Shown here: positions 55,963 through 64,000 of the stretch, in pieces
How positions within the stretch are numbered: position 1 is the stretch's first letter
How the letters are laid out: each line of letters begins with the position of its first letter
Assembly (NCBI RefSeq): GCF_014191985.1
Contig: NZ_JACHXI010000001.1
Location: 62,001-126,000 of the forward strand
Length of the DNA stretch: 64,000 bases
Source: Azomonas macrocytogenes
Lineage (GTDB): Bacteria; Pseudomonadota; Gammaproteobacteria; Pseudomonadales; Pseudomonadaceae
Reading direction: 5' to 3'
Made by a program: the position numbers and the translations under genes
The notes under the pieces: generated by a model
What the model was told of the DNA's origin: nothing
What the model saw: only the letters and a program-made list of their open reading frames with translations
Database searches by the model: none

Positions 55963-56487
55963 CTACCATTCGGTCATCGACTCACGGAAACGCAACGTCA
56001 ACTCTTTGAGCTGCTTGCGCCAGCTTTCCATTTCCTCGTATTCATTAAGGATGACCAACGCCTCTTCGGCCAAGTTCACTGCCTCGATTATTTCCATATC
56101 GGGGTTGCTCTTGGGCTCACGCGAAGCATGCGGCGGCTGGTAAAGCTGGGCATGCTGTGTCAGCAGGTTGGCCAGCCATGTCGTCGGATTGCGCGACAAC
56201 TCCAATAGCTCGGAAAGCTCTGGGCAGGGTGTCGTTTCCAGGGTCGAGCGGGTCAGGATCTTTTCGACCCGCTTCGCGCTGATAGCCGGCGAACGATAGA
56301 AGCCCAGAATTTCATGGCAGAGCCCGAGCAAGGCACCATAGAGATGAAAGAGACTGGCTTCCCGCTCGGCCTGGATTTTACCCATGTCACCAACCAAGCC
56401 ACCGGTCGCAGCTTTGCGCCAGTTTTCCAGGGAGAGACCGGCGAAATAGATCTTCTGGTTCGTACGTGTATAGAACTCATGGGCCAT
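55963..56487 (-). CDS. DUF6586-type helical protein
   Basis: 174 residues from the ATG at 56487 (MAHEFYTRTNQKIYFAGLSL). All-helical, ending in a likely coiled coil (EEMESWRKQLKELTLRFRESM). The orthologue sits beside topA in other pseudomonads. Function unknown. A longer start at 56568 adds residues without family support. Confidence 0.8.
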   Translation of the reverse strand: MAHEFYTRTNQKIYFAGLSLENWRKAATGGLVGDMGKIQAEREASLFHLYGALLGLCHEILGFYRSPAISAKRVEKILTRSTLETTPCPELSELLELSRNPTTWLANLLTQHAQLYQPPHASREPKSNPDMEIIEAVNLAEEALVILNEYEEMESWRKQLKELTLRFRESMTEW

Positions 56488-56577
56488 GAAAAGCTCTCCG
56501 GAATAATGACTCGACGCGTACTGTTGTCGCCAGGACACACACGCAAAGCCGGTTACGGCAAGCCGCAACCGGTTCGT

Positions 56578-59181
56578 CTACTTATCCTTGTCCGTCACCT
56601 TCCACTCTCCGCCTGTGTAGAATGCCCGCCAACCGGTAGGCTTGCCTTCCACTTCAGATTGTACGTACTGCTCCTTGGTCTTGCGGCTGAAGCGGATGAC
56701 CGCCGGACGACCTTCAGGATCCTGCTGTGGCGCCTCGAGTAGATAATGATACTTGGGATCAATCTCGTCGCGATGCGGCAGCAACTCGCTGATCAATGGC
56801 GCACGGGTTTCCCGATTCTTCGGAAACTGGCTCGCCGCGAGGAAAAGACCTGAAGCACCATCGCGCAGCACATAGGTATCGTCGACCTTTTCGCAGCGCA
56901 GCTCGGGCATCGGTACAGCATCCATCTTTGGCGGTGCCGGCTCGCCGTTCTTCAACAGCTTGCGGGTGTTCTTGCAATCAGCATTGGTGCAGCCGAAAAA
57001 CTTACCGAAACGACCTGTCTTGAGCTGCATCTCACTGCCGCATTTGTCGCAGGTAAGGCTCGGACCTTCATAACCCTTGATACGGAACTGCCCTTCCTCA
57101 ACTTCGAAACCCGGACAATCAGGGTTGTTGCCACAGATATGCAACTTGCGTTTCTCGTCCAGCAGATAAGGCTCCATCGCACTGCTGCAGATAGGGCAGC
57201 GATGCTTGCCGAGTAGAACACGCGATTCGGATTCGCCCTCGTCGTCGGCTGCAATTTCGCCACCCGGAACCAGGTTGATGGTGGCCTTGCAGCGTTCCTT
57301 CGGCGGCAGGCTATAGCCAGAGCAGCCCAGGAAAACACCGGTGGATGCCGTTCGAATCATCATTGGCCGGCCACAAACCTTACAGGGAATATCGGTCAGA
57401 GTCGGCTGGTTGGCGCGCATGCCCTTCTCGCTGGATTCGGCAATCTCCAGCTTGTTGCGAAAATCGCCATAGAATTCATCAAGCAGGTTCTTCCAATCGC
57501 GCTCGCCCTGAGCGACATCATCGAGATTTTCCTCCATGGTGGCGGTAAAGCCGTAGTCCATGAGGTCATTGAAACTTTCCGACAAGCGCTCGGTAACGAT
57601 CTCGCCCATTCGCTCCGCATAGAAACGGCGATTATTGATGGAGACGTAACCTCGATCCTGAATGGTCGAGATGATCGCTGCATAGGTCGATGGTCGACCT
57701 ATGCCACGCTTTTCCATCTCCTTGACCAGGCTTGCTTCCGAATAGCGCGCCGGCGGCTTGGTGAAATGTTGGCTTGGATCAAGTTTGAGCAGCTTCATTG
57801 GCTCACCCTTGTTCATCTCCGGCAGTACATCGTCTTCCCCGGCTTTGCTCTGTTGCGGCATAACCCGGGTGTAACCATCGAACTTGAGGATGCGGCCTTT
57901 GGCGCGCAGTTCGAAGTCGCCAGCGGCTACGGCGACATTGGTCGACAGATACTCGGCAGGGGTCATCTGACAAGCCACGAACTGGCGCCAGATCAAATCG
58001 TAAAGACGCTCGGCATCCCGTTCCATACCGGATAATTGCCCCGGTCGGAGATTGACATCGGACGGCCGGATCGCCTCGTGCGCTTCCTGCGCACCTTCCT
58101 TGCTGGCATAGACATTGGCCTTGCCGGGCAGGTATTTGGTGCCGAATTCGCCTTCGATGAAACCGCGCGCCATCTCCAAGGCATCGGCCGAAAGATTGGT
58201 GGAGTCGGTACGCATATAAGTGATGTGACCTGCTTCGTAAAGACGCTGAGCCATCATCATGGTCTTCTTCACACCGAAACCAAGGCGGGTACTGGCTGCC
58301 TGCTGCAGGGTCGAGGTGATAAAAGGCGCAGACGGTTTACTGGTGGTGGGCTTGTCTTCACGCTTGGCAACTACATAGCTTGCCGCCTTGAGCTTTTCCA
58401 GAGCTGCCTTGGCCTGGGCTTCGCTCAGTGGCTTGAATGGCTCGCCATTCTCCCGCGCCACTTCGAAACGCACCTTGGCATTGTGTAGGGTGGAAAGGTC
58501 AGCGTGAATCTCCCAGTACTCTTCCGGCACGAAGGCACGAATTTCCCGCTCCCGCTCGACCACCAGCTTCACCGTCACCGATTGCACCCGGCCAGCAGAC
58601 AGCCCCCGGGCGATCTTCTGCCAGAGCAGTGGCGAGACCATGTAACCCACTACCCGGTCGAGGAAGCGCCTGGCCTGCTGCGCATTGACCCGGTTGATAT
58701 CCAGATTGCCCGGCTGGGAAAAGGCATCCTGAATCGCTTTCTTGGTGATTTCGTTGAAGACCACGCGCTTGTAGCGGCTATCGTCACCCCCGATAGCTTC
58801 CCGCAGGTGCCAGGCAATAGCCTCGCCTTCGCGATCCAAGTCGGTTGCGAGATAAATGGTATCGGCTTCCTGGGCCAGGCGGCGCAGCTCGTCGATGACC
58901 TTTTCCTTGCCCGGCAGGATCTCGTAGTGAGCCTTCCAGTCATGTTCTGGATCAACCCCCATGCGGGTGAAGAGCTGTCGCCGAGCCTTTTCCTTGGGTG
59001 GCACCGCATTCTCGGTGGCAGCCTTGGTTCGCTTGACCGGCTCCCGGGTGGTAGATGAACCACTGGTTGGAAGGTCGCGGATATGGCCGACGCTGGACTT
59101 CACCACATATTGGCTGCCCAAGTATTTGTTGATGGTCTTGGCCTTGGCCGGTGATTCCACAATGACCAGCGATTTACCCAT
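56578..59181 (-). CDS. topA: DNA topoisomerase I
   Basis: 867 residues: TOPRIM ([39 protein letters not shown]), the active-site Tyr in [12 protein letters not shown], and [20 protein letters not shown]. Three C-terminal zinc-binding motifs are [10 protein letters not shown]..., [13 protein letters not shown]... and [13 protein letters not shown].... They are followed by further TopA C-terminal repeats. Relaxes negative supercoils behind RNA polymerase. Confidence 0.97.
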   Translation of the reverse strand: MGKSLVIVESPAKAKTINKYLGSQYVVKSSVGHIRDLPTSGSSTTREPVKRTKAATENAVPPKEKARRQLFTRMGVDPEHDWKAHYEILPGKEKVIDELRRLAQEADTIYLATDLDREGEAIAWHLREAIGGDDSRYKRVVFNEITKKAIQDAFSQPGNLDINRVNAQQARRFLDRVVGYMVSPLLWQKIARGLSAGRVQSVTVKLVVEREREIRAFVPEEYWEIHADLSTLHNAKVRFEVARENGEPFKPLSEAQAKAALEKLKAASYVVAKREDKPTTSKPSAPFITSTLQQAASTRLGFGVKKTMMMAQRLYEAGHITYMRTDSTNLSADALEMARGFIEGEFGTKYLPGKANVYASKEGAQEAHEAIRPSDVNLRPGQLSGMERDAERLYDLIWRQFVACQMTPAEYLSTNVAVAAGDFELRAKGRILKFDGYTRVMPQQSKAGEDDVLPEMNKGEPMKLLKLDPSQHFTKPPARYSEASLVKEMEKRGIGRPSTYAAIISTIQDRGYVSINNRRFYAERMGEIVTERLSESFNDLMDYGFTATMEENLDDVAQGERDWKNLLDEFYGDFRNKLEIAESSEKGMRANQPTLTDIPCKVCGRPMMIRTASTGVFLGCSGYSLPPKERCKATINLVPGGEIAADDEGESESRVLLGKHRCPICSSAMEPYLLDEKRKLHICGNNPDCPGFEVEEGQFRIKGYEGPSLTCDKCGSEMQLKTGRFGKFFGCTNADCKNTRKLLKNGEPAPPKMDAVPMPELRCEKVDDTYVLRDGASGLFLAASQFPKNRETRAPLISELLPHRDEIDPKYHYLLEAPQQDPEGRPAVIRFSRKTKEQYVQSEVEGKPTGWRAFYTGGEWKVTDKDK

Positions 59182-59494
59182 GGATCGGAATATTCCTGAA
59201 TCGAATTTGAGGCGAACATATCGGAAGCCCCGCTATATATAGTGGCGATGGAGCAGAGGTCAAGCGTAGCGCTGGCTCTGCATCACAACAAACGAACCTG
59301 AAAAGAATCCTGTCCGGCTTCGCCATCCGGCTCCATCGCCTCGATAAATATCGCCAACGGTGTATCTAAAAAGATCGTACTCAGCATTTCCGTCTCGCAA
59401 TACCAGATCACGACACAAGCCCAATATTCGCGGCATGGGCAATGACGCTAACGCCCCGGCTGAAGCTACATCTGGCAGCTCTCGATCATTTAAC
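59182..59494. other. Intergenic stretch between topA and fadA
   Basis: A perfect TATATATA-containing stretch (CTATATATAG at 59232-59241) may hold the topA promoter on the minus strand. An open frame on the minus strand (59260-59502) is considered under rejected items. No other signal. Confidence 0.35.
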
Positions 59495-62835
<3,341 letters not shown>

Positions 62836-63225
62836 CAACCGATCTCCACGAAATGGAAGCTGAATGTTTCATGCCGCCCGCCTTCTTGTCGATGCGACAG
62901 CGCTGTGACCGTGCATAGTACTTGTACTTGCCTCGACCGCTTTGGGAACAATCGATTCATACGGCCGTTTGACTCATGAGCCGCAGAACATCAGTGAAAA
63001 GCCATCACTTGTCAATCGACCACAGTGCGATCCGGATCGCTACGAGTACAGCCAGCCAATGCGACAACCCTACTGCACGGAACTGCCTGAGCAGGTACTA
63101 CGTCAATGACGAAAACCCAGCACACATCTATACACTGCCCGGCACTTTCGAAAATTCGCGACCAGAAACCAGAATGCCTCCGCGGCAGCCATGAAATCCA
63201 TCCACCGCCCCATCTGGAGACCTGT
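62836..63225. promoter_or_regulatory. Divergent control region of fadB and the oligopeptidase gene
   Basis: No gene supported in these 390 bases. It holds the PsrA-like operator listed next. Confidence 0.5.
62958..62971. promoter_or_regulatory. PsrA operator candidate upstream of fadBA
   Basis: CATAC-GGCC-GTTTG (reverse CAAAC-GGCC-GTATG) fits the PsrA pattern at 9 of 10 arm positions. It lies 123-136 bases before the fadB ATG. PsrA repression of fadBA is established in P. aeruginosa. Confidence 0.6.
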
Positions 63226-64000
63226 ATGCCCGCAGCCCCCATCGCCCGAGTCGACGACAGCCAGGACGATCCGTACCGTTGGCTGGAACAGCGGGACGCT
63301 CCCGAAGTTCTCGCCTATCTCCGGGCGGAAAACACTTATCTCGAAGCCGAACTCGCCGGGCAGGCCGAACTGCGCGAGACGCTGTTCCAGGAAATCAAGG
63401 GACGTATCCGCGAGACCGACCTGTCACTACCCTCGCCCAAAGGTTTCTGGCTCTATTATCGACGTACTACGGCCGGCGACGAGTATCCTCGCTATTACCG
63501 TTGCCCCAAACCGGCAGACAGTTCACTGGCAGTCGACGAAAAAGCAGAACAGCTACTGCTGGATCTCAACGAGCTGGCCCAGGGCGGCTTCCTCTCGCTT
63601 GGCACCATCAGCATCAGCCCGGACCAAAGCAAGCTTGCCTACAGCACCGATACCCAGGGCGATGAAATTTATCGGCTGTACGTCAAGGATCTCGACCGTG
63701 GCACTCTCGAAGCACTGCCTTTCGAAAACTGCGACGGAAGCATGACCTGGGCCAATGACAACCAGACGCTTTTCTTCGGCGAACTGGACGAAACCCATCG
63801 CCCGCATCGCATCCATCGCCATTGTCTGGGCGAAATCGGCAGTACGGAAGTCTTTCATGAAGAAGATGGGCGCTTCTTCGTGCATTGCTACCGCACCAGC
63901 TCCGAACACCAACTGGTGATATTGTCCGGTAGCAAGACCACCAGCGAAGCCTGGGTGCTAGCGGCAGATCAGCCACAGAATCAGTGGATCTGCCTGGCAC
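63226..64000 (+). CDS. ptrB: Prolyl oligopeptidase family protein (oligopeptidase B), N-terminal part
   Basis: The frame from ATG 63226 (GGAG 7 bases upstream) reads MPAAPIARVDDSQDDPYRWL, the standard start of S9A peptidases. It continues through the beta-propeller: VLAYLRAENTYLEAEL, IRETDLSLPSPKGFWLYYRR and LGTISISPDQSKLAYSTDT. About 258 codons are present before the window ends, so the catalytic Ser/Asp/His domain is outside. Oligopeptidase B is favoured by the TDLSLPSP-x-G block. Confidence 0.85.
   Translation, partial: MPAAPIARVDDSQDDPYRWLEQRDAPEVLAYLRAENTYLEAELAGQAELRETLFQEIKGRIRETDLSLPSPKGFWLYYRRTTAGDEYPRYYRCPKPADSSLAVDEKAEQLLLDLNELAQGGFLSLGTISISPDQSKLAYSTDTQGDEIYRLYVKDLDRGTLEALPFENCDGSMTWANDNQTLFFGELDETHRPHRIHRHCLGEIGSTEVFHEEDGRFFVHCYRTSSEHQLVILSGSKTTSEAWVLAADQPQNQWICLA

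Overview
The window is a chromosomal stretch of a Pseudomonas-like gammaproteobacterium. The gene neighbourhoods cysM-gacS, nrdA-nrdB, gapdh/mfd/csiV and mtnP-nagZ-ldt-psrA-lexA-topA-fadA-fadB match the Pseudomonas core genome, and most genes are GC-rich. No rRNA or tRNA gene was seen. Species cannot be named from this sequence.

Layout. 1-8.9 kb: the start of cysM (minus), the GacS hybrid kinase, a phosphopantetheinyl transferase, and class Ia ribonucleotide reductase nrdA/nrdB behind a control region with an NrdR box and a perfect DnaA box. 9-14.4 kb: accessory DNA with a nitrilase-like orphan, an internally deleted IS110/IS1111-type element, and a Fur-box-preceded FecI/FecR/TonB-receptor unit whose receptor barrel has unusually low GC. 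14.5-27.4 kb: a U32 peptidase-family rRNA hydroxylation gene (rlhA), a three-gene membrane/stress operon (DUF1469 and DUF3618 types), a heme-oxygenase-like diiron oxidase paired with a methyltransferase, an erythromycin esterase/phosphoribosyltransferase/CinA-like cluster, DUF421, PpiC and a YebC paralogue. 27.4-39.1 kb: a MITE-like element and a complete type I-E CRISPR-Cas system on the minus strand (cas3, cas8e, cas11e, cas7e, cas5e, cas6e, cas1, cas2, short leader, 41 repeats). 39.5-64 kb: core genes sthA, apbE, gapdh, mfd, csiV, a SNF2 helicase, mtnP, nagZ, an L,D-transpeptidase, psrA, a Kdo hydroxylase, lexA, two small conserved genes, topA, fadA, fadB and the start of an oligopeptidase B gene.

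Most interesting signal. The 198-base gap between cas3 and cas8e holds two diverged CRISPR-like repeats on the plus strand (36222-36250 and 36271-36299). Both keep the 6-bp stem and 4-nt loop of the array repeat, one of them through compensatory changes. The 20-nt spacer between them matches a site on the minus strand directly upstream of cas8e (36189-36208) that has an ATG PAM: 12 of the first 15 positions match, and two of the three mismatches fall at positions 6 and 12, which Cascade flips out. This looks like a miniature crRNA that would guide Cascade back to the cas8e promoter (a CreR/CreA-type autoregulator). No promoter activity, processing or repression can be shown from sequence alone.

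How the parts fit. GacS, PsrA and LexA are global regulators. Sequence operators support LexA autoregulation and PsrA control of itself and of fadBA. FecI/FecR/receptor form an iron-responsive surface-signalling unit. The Cas genes form one translationally coupled operon, with the array downstream of cas2.
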